The notes beneath the pieces are model-generated. The model had not been told where the DNA came from. It worked only from the letters and a program-made list of their open reading frames with translations, and did no database searches. A stretch of 26,118 nucleotides of DNA, from NCBI GenBank assembly GCA_031418035.1, contig JANOWU010000274.1:1-26118 (forward strand), written 5' to 3'. The DNA is from JANOYY01 sp031418035 (GTDB lineage Bacteria; Actinomycetota; Acidimicrobiia; Acidimicrobiales; JANYDT01). Below, piece after piece: positions 16,070 through 22,759 of this stretch. Both the position numbers and the translations under genes were made by a program. The number at the start of each line of letters is the position of its first letter. Position 1 is the first letter of the stretch.

Positions 16070-17056
16070 CTAGGTGTCGCGTTCGACGCCACCACGCCCA
16101 AAACGCCTCTGGGCCTGGCTTTTTGCCCGTTCTGCGGCACGCTGGGCGATCGAGTTCTTGTTTCGTTTCCGTTTCCCGCGCTGACCGCCGCGTTGGGTCT
16201 GAACCCATGCCGCAGTCGGTATCGACGGTGCGTGGATTGCAAGTTGCACTGTGCCGTGCCTGCGCTCCCATGCCACCACGTTGACGAGCACGCTGAGCAG
16301 GAACAACCGGCCGATGATCGAGAAGAACGTCAGAAACGCCACAACCGCCGCAATGGATCCCGCCCCGGCAGACGCGCTCTTCAAGATTCGCTGCATCAGC
16401 ACCGCGCCAAAAACCTGAAACAGCGAAACCCCAATTGCGCCGACGAACGCCCCGGGAAGATACGCGCGCGGAGGAATTCGGATGTTGGTCAGGCACAGGT
16501 TCGTCCACCAGAACAGCGCGGCGACCGTCACCACGCCCGCACCAAATCCGGCGAGCGTGTTCACAAACGGAATGCGAATGAACTGGACCAGGCTGGTGGC
16601 TGCGGCGACGGCCACGAACAAGACGAACGCACCGATCAGCCAGCCGAAACCGACGATTCGATCGATGAAACCGCGGCTGCTGACCTGCCACGCGGCGTTG
16701 CACATCGCCGCGAAAGCACCAACCACCGCCAGACCGCTGAACGTCACACCGATGAGGCCCACGATCGAGGCTGCGCCACGCTTGTCCTCCGCCGTCGACA
16801 CGAGATCCTTCAACAGATCAGCCATCTCGCCCTTGAGCTTGAGATTTGCCACCAGGTCGTCGGTCAGGGCGGTGGATCCTCCGGCCCGCCGTGACGCTAC
16901 GAACCCCAGGATCGCAACCGCGACAATGAGCAGGGGAAACAACGAGAGAAAGAGCTTGAGCACCAAGGAGTCGACGAGCTGCCCTCCCCGGATTTCGCCC
17001 ATGCGCCGCCCGACGTCTTTTGCTGCTCCCACCGTACGTTTTGCAAATTCCTTCAC
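16070..17056 (-). CDS. YihY/virulence factor BrkB family membrane protein
   Basis: Predicted 328-residue inner-membrane protein with about six hydrophobic segments. Family features are the early LKLFLSLFPLLIVAVAILGF segment, AWQVSSRGFIDRIVGFGWLIGAFVLF in the middle, and AGSIAAVVAFLTFFSIIGRLFLLSVLVNVVAWE before the cytosolic tail. The family was once called RNase BN by mistake; its function is still uncertain. The C-terminal 60 residues are highly basic (GKRKRNKNS, RAAERAKSQAQRRFGRGG), probably cytoplasmic and disordered. It is 9 bp downstream of the AbiEi-like gene and likely co-transcribed with it. Confidence 0.88.
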   Translation of the reverse strand: MKEFAKRTVGAAKDVGRRMGEIRGGQLVDSLVLKLFLSLFPLLIVAVAILGFVASRRAGGSTALTDDLVANLKLKGEMADLLKDLVSTAEDKRGAASIVGLIGVTFSGLAVVGAFAAMCNAAWQVSSRGFIDRIVGFGWLIGAFVLFVAVAAATSLVQFIRIPFVNTLAGFGAGVVTVAALFWWTNLCLTNIRIPPRAYLPGAFVGAIGVSLFQVFGAVLMQRILKSASAGAGSIAAVVAFLTFFSIIGRLFLLSVLVNVVAWERRHGTVQLAIHAPSIPTAAWVQTQRGGQRGKRKRNKNSIAQRAAERAKSQAQRRFGRGGVERDT

Positions 17057-17065
17057 GCCAAAAAT

Positions 17066-17866
17066 CTAGGCGACCAACAGTTCGCGTTCGTCCTTCAACC
17101 GGGCCCGCTGCGCAGCGGCCAGCGCACGACGTTCCAGCACGGCGGCCCGACGCTGTTCGTATCTGATCCGACGAAGTTCGGCCCGCTTGACCCGGCGAAG
17201 TACCCGCCGCACCGTGACGATTCCCGCCCGATGCGTCGACTTCGCAACCCTCGCCTGAAGTTCGTCCACCGTGACGACGCCTCGCTCTATTGCGTCGGTG
17301 ATGATCGCCTCGATCACGTGGACCCGCGTGGTTCGCGTAGCGAGGTCGAGCACCGTTCGGGCCGGACTCGTCATCGGAACGCCGATCGGCCCGATGATGA
17401 CGTCTTCCTCGAGGAGATCGTTGACCCGCGACAGGACCGCAAGAGGATGGGGGTGTCGATCCTGCGCCCTCGCCGTGAGCACAATCGGCAAGCCGCGATG
17501 GCACTTCGCAAAGCCGAACACCGCGCCGGCCGTTTCGTGCGAGACGACCGCGGCCCGCGCCCGGCCAGCGCTGAACAGGTAGGCACAGACCACTCGACGT
17601 TCCCAGGTTGGTGGCGTGCCCGAGATGACGTAGACGCCGCGGGCCACGTTCTCGAGTCGGCCTTCCCGGACCCGCCGTTCGATCTGACGCTCACCCCACC
17701 CGCATTCGACGAGTTGGCGTCGGGTGATGGCACCGTGCTGTCGAGCAGCGACGGTCGCCGCCGCTTCGAGGATTTCGCGGAGTTTGGCCTGGCGAACACC
17801 CTGCGTTCCACCACGCTTCGTGGGATCAGAAACACTTTGCATACGCTGAGTGTGCATGAAATGCAT
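17066..17866 (-). CDS. AbiEi-type antitoxin-domain winged-helix protein
   Basis: Predicted 266-residue protein whose N-terminal third (about 35-85) carries the AbiEi_4 winged helix: HGAITRRQLVECGWGERQIE, then RRVREGRLENVARGVYVISG. The middle has MTSPARTVLDLATRT, common in the actinobacterial members that look like DUF559/Vsr-type proteins. The C-terminal 50 residues are Arg/Ala-rich and predicted helical. AbiEi proteins are autorepressing antitoxins of AbiEii nucleotidyltransferase toxins, but no toxin gene adjoins; the downstream partner is a YihY gene, so a stand-alone regulator is more likely. Start choices are ATG 17866, 17857 or 17842; no ribosome binding site decides. A TTGACA (17877-17872) sits just upstream without a matching -10. 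Confidence 0.75.
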   Translation of the reverse strand: MHFMHTQRMQSVSDPTKRGGTQGVRQAKLREILEAAATVAARQHGAITRRQLVECGWGERQIERRVREGRLENVARGVYVISGTPPTWERRVVCAYLFSAGRARAAVVSHETAGAVFGFAKCHRGLPIVLTARAQDRHPHPLAVLSRVNDLLEEDVIIGPIGVPMTSPARTVLDLATRTTRVHVIEAIITDAIERGVVTVDELQARVAKSTHRAGIVTVRRVLRRVKRAELRRIRYEQRRAAVLERRALAAAQRARLKDERELLVA

Positions 17867-17949
17867 TGAAGTGTCAAGAAAACACCTGGATAGCGTCGAA
17901 AAACGAGTGGCGAGTCACATGTTTCGCCAGCGCACGCGCTCGATCCGCG

Positions 17950-18110
17950 CTTGTGCACCATCACTGCTTGGGCACCATCACCGCATGTGCCCCATCACCG
18001 CTTGGACTCCAGCGGCGTGCGCTTGAGCCCCATCACCGCTTGTGCACCATCACCGCTTGTGCACCATCACCGCTTGGACTCCAGCGGCGTGCGCTTGAGC
18101 CCCATGACCG
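17950..18110. repeat. Higher-order tandem array of 17-bp units
   Basis: Units of consensus CTTGTGCACCATCACCG start at 17950, 17967, 17984, 18022, 18039, 18056 and 18094. A distinct 21-bp unit is at 18001-18021 and again, identical, at 18073-18093. Three 17-mers plus the 21-mer make a 72-bp repeat present twice (17967-18038 and 18039-18110), with one extra 17-mer in front. It occupies the 485-bp gap between the rnj stop and the AbiEi-like gene, ending about 84 bp from that gene. All units are contiguous, with no spacers. Confidence 0.9.
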
Positions 18111-18146
18111 CCGGGCCTTCGGGACACCCGCTGGAGCTCCCGCTCC

Positions 18147-18227
18147 GGCTTGTGGTGCGTTTGGGCAGCTGGTGGTGCTTTTGGGCTGGCCGAACGCACC
18201 ACAAGGGTGGCAAACGCACCACAAGCC
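18147..18227. repeat. 17-bp inverted repeat with phased inner copies
   Basis: The 17 bases at 18147-18163 are the exact reverse complement of 18211-18227. Two more copies of the core (CTTGTGGTGCGTTT) lie inside: forward at 18169-18182 (two mismatches) and reverse at 18192-18205 (one mismatch). Start positions are 20 bp apart within each orientation. It could be an operator cluster or the 3' hairpin of the dapA-rnj transcript. Confidence 0.85.
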
Positions 18228-18302
18228 TGGAAGTGCGCGACAGGGGGGCACGCGACACGGGTGGGGCGGCGCGCCGCAAGTTCGAGCTGGGCGCGTTGGT
18301 TG

Positions 18303-18348
18303 GTGCAGCCCTGGCCGGGCGGGTCCGTGCAGCCCCGGCCGGGCGGGT
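18303..18348. repeat. Tandem 24-bp repeat just past the rnj stop
   Basis: A 22-bp GC-rich segment at 18303-18324 recurs at 18327-18348 with one difference, a period of 24 bp (GTGCAGCCCYGGCCGGGCGG core). It begins 3 bp after the RNase J stop on the minus strand. Confidence 0.75.
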
Positions 18349-18351
18349 TGG

Positions 18352-20235
18352 CTAGACCTCGATGACGACGGGAACGATCATCGGACGCCGCTTGGTGCGC
18401 TCCGACACGAACTTGCCCGTCGCCTGACGCACGGTGCGCTCCATGCCGTCGAGATCATCGGTGCCGTTGGTGATCGCCTGCTCGAGGGACTTGCGGATCA
18501 CGATCGCCGCCTCGCCGAGCAGGTCTTCAGCCTCGGGGGCGTACACCCACCCACGGGTGATGATGTCGGGTCCCGTCACGATGGTGCGGGCGTTGACGTC
18601 GATCGTCACGATCACCACCACCACACCCTCGTTGGACAACTTCTGGCGATCGCGCAACACACCCTGGCCGACGTCGCCCACGATCCCGTCGACGTAGAGG
18701 TACCCGTTCGGAACGGTCGGGCCGAAGTCGATCCCCGAATTGGACAACTCGACCGTGTCACCGTCTTCACACAGCAAGATGTTCGAATCGGGAATCCCCA
18801 TCTCCATGGCGATGCGCGTGTGGTGCGTGAGATGACGAAACTCACCGTGGATCGGGATGAAATACTTGGGCTTCGCAACGCTGATCAGCGTCTTCAACTC
18901 TTGACGCTTCGCATGACCCGACACGTGCACGCGGGCCAGACCCGAGTGGATGACATCGGCGCCGAGGCGAATGAGCCCGTCGATGACGCGACCGACGGCC
19001 GTCTCGTTCCCGGGGATCGCATGTGAACTTAGTATAACCGTGTCGGAGGGAACGATCTTGAGGAACTTGTTCGAACCCGCGGCCATGGTGGAGAGCGCCG
19101 ACATCGGTTCACCCTGCGAACCCGTCGATACAACGAGAACCCGGCCGGGATCGTAATCGCCCATACGTTCGATATCGAAGAGATCACTGTCGCTGATACG
19201 CAGCTTGCCCATCTCACGCGCGATCTGGATGTTGCGGCGCATCGATCGGCCCAGCGTTGTGACCTTGCGACCGTCCGCGATCGCTGCCTCGACAACCTGC
19301 TGCACGCGGTGAATGTGACTCGCGAAGCACGCCACGATCACCCGACGTCCCTTTTGATCACGAATGATGTCGCGAAGATTCTTGCCGATCGCCGTTTCGG
19401 ACTCCGTGTGGCCCTCGGATTCGGCGTTCGTGGAATCGCTCATCAACAACCGGATGCCATGGGTTTCGGCAATCGCGCCGATCTGGGCGAGGTCGGTGGT
19501 CCGTCCGTCGATCGGGGTCAGATCGATCTTGAAGTCACCCGAGTGCATAATGACGCCCTGCGGCGTATGGAAAGCCACGGCTATGGCGTCGGGAACGGAG
19601 TGAGTCACCGGGATCACTTCGATGTCGAACACACCGATCTTGCGACGCTCGCCGTCCTGGAGCGCGTTGAAACTCGTGCGTCCGAGCAGGCCGGCCTCTT
19701 CGATGCGGCCGCGAGCCATCTGCAACGTGAGTTCAGTGGCGTACAGCGGAAACGACACATCGCGAAGCAGATACGACAGGCCGCCGACGTGATCCTCGTG
19801 ACCGTGGGTCAGAATCGCACCGTCGATGCGATCCGCATTCGCACGCAGATACGAGAAGTCCGGGAGCACGAGATCGACACCGGGCATATCCGCCTCGGGG
19901 AACATGAGGCCGACGTCGACCAACATGATGCGTCCCTCCACCTCGATCGCGCAGCAGTTGCGACCAATTTCGCCAAGGCCACCGAGGAACGTAACCCGAA
20001 CTCGCCCCACAGCCGGCGGCGCGATCGCGTTGACGTCGGGCTGGTCGTATTGCGGCTGGTTCGGGTTGATGTTTTGCTGCGACGTCATGGGCTCCTTCTT
20101 CTTGGGGCCCGCCTTCTTCGGTCCCGCAGCACCGGATTTCGTTCCCGTTGCGCCGGCTGCGCCAGTTGAACCCGTTGAACTTGCGACGTCCTTCGTGGAC
20201 TTACTATTTGCGGCTTTCGCCGTAGGCGAACTCAC
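18352..20235 (-). CDS. rnj: Ribonuclease J
   Basis: Predicted 627-residue metallo-beta-lactamase/beta-CASP ribonuclease with 5'-exo- and endonuclease roles in mRNA decay and rRNA maturation. Visible are RVTFLGGLGEIGRN, the zinc motif LTHGHEDHVGG (HGHEDH 144-149), IMHSGDFKID, VACFASHIHRVQQV, HVSGHAKRQELKTLI and IPIHGEFRHL. The start GTG 20235 overlaps the dapA TGA (GTGA), giving a Ser/Thr/Ala/Lys/Gly-rich tail of about 75 residues before the catalytic domain. An ATG at 20088 (residue 50), behind AAGGAG with a short 3-nt gap, is an alternative that would give a 578-residue protein nearer the usual length. The frame is also open upstream to 20316, inside dapA, which I discount. dapA-rnj adjacency is standard in actinobacteria. 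Confidence 0.93.
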   Translation of the reverse strand: MSSPTAKAANSKSTKDVASSTGSTGAAGATGTKSGAAGPKKAGPKKKEPMTSQQNINPNQPQYDQPDVNAIAPPAVGRVRVTFLGGLGEIGRNCCAIEVEGRIMLVDVGLMFPEADMPGVDLVLPDFSYLRANADRIDGAILTHGHEDHVGGLSYLLRDVSFPLYATELTLQMARGRIEEAGLLGRTSFNALQDGERRKIGVFDIEVIPVTHSVPDAIAVAFHTPQGVIMHSGDFKIDLTPIDGRTTDLAQIGAIAETHGIRLLMSDSTNAESEGHTESETAIGKNLRDIIRDQKGRRVIVACFASHIHRVQQVVEAAIADGRKVTTLGRSMRRNIQIAREMGKLRISDSDLFDIERMGDYDPGRVLVVSTGSQGEPMSALSTMAAGSNKFLKIVPSDTVILSSHAIPGNETAVGRVIDGLIRLGADVIHSGLARVHVSGHAKRQELKTLISVAKPKYFIPIHGEFRHLTHHTRIAMEMGIPDSNILLCEDGDTVELSNSGIDFGPTVPNGYLYVDGIVGDVGQGVLRDRQKLSNEGVVVVIVTIDVNARTIVTGPDIITRGWVYAPEAEDLLGEAAIVIRKSLEQAITNGTDDLDGMERTVRQATGKFVSERTKRRPMIVPVVIEV

Positions 20236-21119
20236 GCTCCAGCGTTCAAACGTGCATAGACGCCGCGGGCACGATCTTCGAGATCGGCTGGCGCGCCATC
20301 CATCGGTGGACGGCACTGGCCTACCGGAAGACCGAGCGTGCGCAACATCGCTTTCGTCGGTTGCGGGTTCGGGTTGGCGTCGCCTGTTTCGAACATGAAC
20401 GACTCGATCAACGTGGCATTGATCTGACGCGCACGATCAACGTCGCCCTTCTTGAACGACGTGATCATCTCCTTGTGTTGACGCGCCGACCAGGCTGTCG
20501 CCACACCGATCACGCCGATGCCACCTACCGCCAGAAGCCCGAGTGTCATGTCGTCGTTCCCGCTGATCAATTCGAAACCGGCCGGTGCCTCCGCCATGAG
20601 TTTGGCCGACGACGGCAAATCGTTCGCCGCGTCTTTGACGGCCACGACGTTGCTGCATTCGCGAGCGAGACGCAGGAGCACGTCGTTGGAGATCTTGCGG
20701 CCGGTGCGCACCGGGATGTCGTAGAGGATCACCGGCAGGTCGGTCGACGCAGCAACGGCGCGGAAATGGTTCTCGATGCCGGCCTGTGAGGGTCTGTTGT
20801 AATACGGCGTCACACTCAGCACGCCGGCCGCTCCGAGACTCTTCATCGTTTTCGTGAGGTGGATCGCGTGCGGCGTGTCGTTGGATCCCGCGCCGCCGAT
20901 CACCGGGACAGTGACGGCCTCGCAGACCGCCTTGATGAGGTCGAACTGCTCCTCGTCGCTGAGCGTGGTGGCCTCACCAGTGGTGCCCGCGATGACGAGA
21001 CCATCGTTGCCGTTCTCAACATGCCACTTCGCCACCTTCACCGCCGCGTCGAGATCGAGCGCGCCGTTCGCATCGAAAGGGGTGACCATTGCGGTAAGGA
21101 CTTCGCCGAAGCGTGCCAT
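20232..21119 (-). CDS. dapA: 4-hydroxy-tetrahydrodipicolinate synthase
   Basis: Predicted 295-residue TIM-barrel lyase condensing pyruvate with aspartate semialdehyde, the branch point to lysine and diaminopimelate. Visible are GTTGEATTL (45-53), VTPYYNRPSQ (103-112), LYDIPVRTG (132-140, with the catalytic Tyr and the Arg that binds the substrate carboxylate) and the Schiff-base Lys162 in VVAVKDA. The start is 21119: AGGAGAG lies 21132-21126, and the ATG eight codons upstream (21143) would place that ribosome binding site inside the gene. dapB is about 2.5 kb away on the same strand, separated by three genes. The TGA overlaps the rnj GTG. Confidence 0.95.
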   Translation of the reverse strand: MARFGEVLTAMVTPFDANGALDLDAAVKVAKWHVENGNDGLVIAGTTGEATTLSDEEQFDLIKAVCEAVTVPVIGGAGSNDTPHAIHLTKTMKSLGAAGVLSVTPYYNRPSQAGIENHFRAVAASTDLPVILYDIPVRTGRKISNDVLLRLARECSNVVAVKDAANDLPSSAKLMAEAPAGFELISGNDDMTLGLLAVGGIGVIGVATAWSARQHKEMITSFKKGDVDRARQINATLIESFMFETGDANPNPQPTKAMLRTLGLPVGQCRPPMDGAPADLEDRARGVYARLNAGA

Positions 21120-21125
21120 TTGAGA

Positions 21126-21132
21126 CTCTCCT
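21126..21132 (-). promoter_or_regulatory. Shine-Dalgarno sequence of dapA
   Basis: AGGAGAG on the minus strand; the AGGAG core ends eight bases before ATG 21119. It decides the dapA start against the upstream ATG at 21143. Confidence 0.75.
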
Positions 21133-21190
21133 AGTCGGAACAACTGATGTCGAAAAGGTTACTCGTGAACGGAGCAGACCAGCATGAGGG

Positions 21191-21196
21191 TACCTT
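21191..21196 (+). promoter_or_regulatory. Predicted -10 box (TACCTT) of tag, leaderless
   Basis: TACCTT, six bases, then ATG 21203, in the 83-bp divergent gap with dapA. Confidence 0.5.
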
Positions 21197-21202
21197 CATC
21201 GC

Positions 21203-21787
21203 ATGGAAGCAACCTTACGAACCGGTTCCGACGGGGTCACCAGGTGCTGGTGGTGCGGTGACGATGACCTGTACCAGCGCTACCACGACACCGAGTGGGG
21301 CCACACGCTCCATGGCGAGAATCGCATCTTCGAAAAGATCACCCTCGAAGGCATGCAGGCGGGCCTTTCGTGGATCACGATCTTGCGCAAACGGGAGAAC
21401 TTCCGAGCGGCCTTCGCCGACTTCGACATCGAAACGGTGGCCGGGTTCGGCGACGCCGACCGCGAACGCCTCCTCGCCGACGCCGGGATCGTACGCAACC
21501 GGGCCAAGATCGACGCGGCGATCTCCAATGCCCGCGTCGCCCTTGCCATGCTCGACGGCGGCGAATCGCTCGATACGTTCGTCTGGTCCTTCGCTCCTCC
21601 CCCCGACGCCCATCCCCCACTGCGTTCGGGCTCGGGTCTCGTGGCATCGACGCCGGAGTCCGCCGCCATGTCGAAAGCGCTGCTCAAGCGGGGGTTTCGC
21701 TTCGTCGGCCCGACGACGATGTATGCCTTCATGCAGTCGTCGGGGATGGTCGACGACCACATCGAGGGGTGCGAGCGGCGCGCCTAA
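21203..21787 (+). CDS. tag: DNA-3-methyladenine glycosylase I
   Basis: Predicted 194-residue base-excision repair enzyme removing 3-methyladenine from alkylated DNA. The family pattern is nearly complete: RCWWCGDDDLYQRYHDTEWG (14-33), FEKITLEGMQAGLSWITILRKRENFR with the catalytic-pocket Glu, FVGPTTMYAFMQSSGMVDDHIEGC near the end, and the four zinc ligands (Cys in RCWW, His in YHDTEWG, His and Cys in DDHIEGC). E. coli Tag is 187 residues. It stands alone, divergent from dapA and convergent with the Thr-rich protein gene. Confidence 0.94.
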   Translation: MEATLRTGSDGVTRCWWCGDDDLYQRYHDTEWGHTLHGENRIFEKITLEGMQAGLSWITILRKRENFRAAFADFDIETVAGFGDADRERLLADAGIVRNRAKIDAAISNARVALAMLDGGESLDTFVWSFAPPPDAHPPLRSGSGLVASTPESAAMSKALLKRGFRFVGPTTMYAFMQSSGMVDDHIEGCERRA

Positions 21788-21800
21788 GGCTTTCTGTTCG

Positions 21801-21900
21801 CGCTCGAGCTAGCCGCAGGTTTCGCTACAGCTGGCCCGCCGGGTTCGCTATAGCTGGCGCTTGAGCTAGGCGCAGGGTTCGCTACAGCTGGCCCGCCGGC
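21801..21900. repeat. 57-bp tandem duplication spanning a stop codon
   Basis: The segment 21801-21843 recurs at 21858-21900 with few changes, a period of 57 bp. A partial copy of its core (GGGTTCGCTATAGCTGGC) is at 21841-21858. The right-hand copy contains the stop codon and last codons of the Thr-rich protein gene. 57 bp is 19 codons, so the repeats are in frame. Confidence 0.85.
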
Positions 21901-22697
21901 GGGTTCTCGTCGAGCTCGGAAATGCCCTCCCAGTTATCGGCTCCGCCCGTGTATCCCCAGTGGGCGTACGTGCCGGCACCGAGGCGGTTCCACGCGTCGA
22001 GTCGGCCATCGCCAACCGTCACCCGGCCGTCGATCAGCGACAGGTGCAACGACACGACCGGACTCTGATTCACGACCTCGACCACGTCGGTCGCAAGCGC
22101 TCCGTCGGAGCGCCAGCCCACGACGATGTCGTTCTCGCCGTCGCCCGTCACGTCAGCCACGATCGGGGACTTCGAAGCCGACGCCGAGGAACGAAGCACC
22201 ACGTTCCACACATCGGGTCCCTCGTCGAGTCGGTGGGCGAGGATGTCGACGCCCTCGTTCATCGAGACCCAGGCGACTTCCACCGAATTGGTGGTCGTGA
22301 CGTCACAGGCGCGCACCGTCGAACCGTCGCGCGCCAAGCTCGCGCATCCGACGTTCGCATCGAAGAGACGCCGGTCAGACGTGTCTATCGGGCGCAACAA
22401 CGCTCCATCCGTCGTGATCGGCGCGTCGGGTACCACGGGGTCCGGCACCGTTGTCGTGGTCGTCGTTTCGACGGGGGCTTCGGTGGATGTTGTGGTCTCG
22501 ACCGGGGCCGACGTCTCGACCGTCAGGGGTGCGGTCGTTTCGACTGGCGCGGTGGTTTCTGCCGAACTTGTAACGACCTCGGTGGGCGACGTCGCATCGA
22601 GTTGGTTCGTCCGAAACACGAACGCTCCGGCGGCGGCCAGAGCAAATGGCACGATGAACAGCGCCACAAGGGCCACGGGAGAACGTCTGCTGCTCAC
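21882..22697 (-). CDS. Membrane-anchored Thr-rich protein with FG-GAP-like motif
   Basis: Predicted 271-residue protein of unknown function. Residues about 7-28 form one hydrophobic segment (VALVALFIVPFALAAAGAFV) after a short basic start, a signal anchor without an obvious lipobox. Residues 37-88 are a Thr/Val/Glu/Ala/Pro linker with repeated VETT(A/S)P-like units, probably extended and extracytoplasmic. The globular part (about 95-271) has DVTGDGENDIVVGW, a calcium-binding FG-GAP/VCBS-type loop, and two cysteines (CASLARDGSTVRAC) that could pair. I do not recognise the rest. The start is GTG 22697, with TAACCT seven bases ahead; the start codon lies within a 14-bp palindrome. Confidence 0.75.
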   Translation of the reverse strand: MSSRRSPVALVALFIVPFALAAAGAFVFRTNQLDATSPTEVVTSSAETTAPVETTAPLTVETSAPVETTTSTEAPVETTTTTTVPDPVVPDAPITTDGALLRPIDTSDRRLFDANVGCASLARDGSTVRACDVTTTNSVEVAWVSMNEGVDILAHRLDEGPDVWNVVLRSSASASKSPIVADVTGDGENDIVVGWRSDGALATDVVEVVNQSPVVSLHLSLIDGRVTVGDGRLDAWNRLGAGTYAHWGYTGGADNWEGISELDENPPAGQL

Positions 22698-22706
22698 GAT
22701 CGTGAG
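22693..22706. promoter_or_regulatory. 14-bp perfect palindrome over a start codon
   Basis: CTCACGATCGTGAG is fully self-complementary and covers the GTG start (22697-22695) of the Thr-rich protein gene, next to its putative -10 box. It may be an operator. Confidence 0.4.
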
Positions 22707-22710
22707 GTTA
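22705..22710 (-). promoter_or_regulatory. Candidate -10 box (TAACCT) of Thr-rich protein gene
   Basis: TAACCT on the minus strand is followed by seven bases and the GTG start, consistent with a leaderless or 1-nt-leader mRNA. Confidence 0.35.
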
Positions 22711-22720
22711 TCTGAGGTTC

Positions 22721-22738
22721 GCGACCACCCGTGGTCGC
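22721..22738. promoter_or_regulatory. 18-bp inverted repeat between divergent genes
   Basis: GCGACCAC-CC-GTGGTCGC, two perfect 8-bp arms with a 2-bp spacer. It is centred in the 62-bp gap between two divergent membrane-protein genes and lies at about the -35 position for the TAGGGT box of the DedA-like gene. The layout is that of a dimeric repressor or activator site. Confidence 0.5.
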
Positions 22739-22743
22739 CCCTG

Positions 22744-22749
22744 TAGGGT
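22744..22749 (+). promoter_or_regulatory. Candidate -10 box (TAGGGT) of DedA-like gene
   Basis: TAGGGT lies ten bases before ATG 22760, implying a leader of about four bases. The 18-bp inverted repeat ends five bases upstream of it. Confidence 0.4.
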
Positions 22750-22759
22750 CTTTATCCAG

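Noticed and set aside
17872..17877. TTGACA (minus strand) as promoter of the AbiEi-like gene
   Set aside because: The best -10 at 17 bp is TGCACA, with only two matches to TATAAT; kept only as a remark.
17950..18110. CRISPR array
   Set aside because: Units are 17 bp and directly adjacent with no unique spacers, and there are no cas genes.
17866..19026. Open frame on the plus strand with 24-residue protein repeats
   Set aside because: The repeats come from the 72-bp DNA array, which is open in several frames; the rest is antisense to rnj. No start signal.
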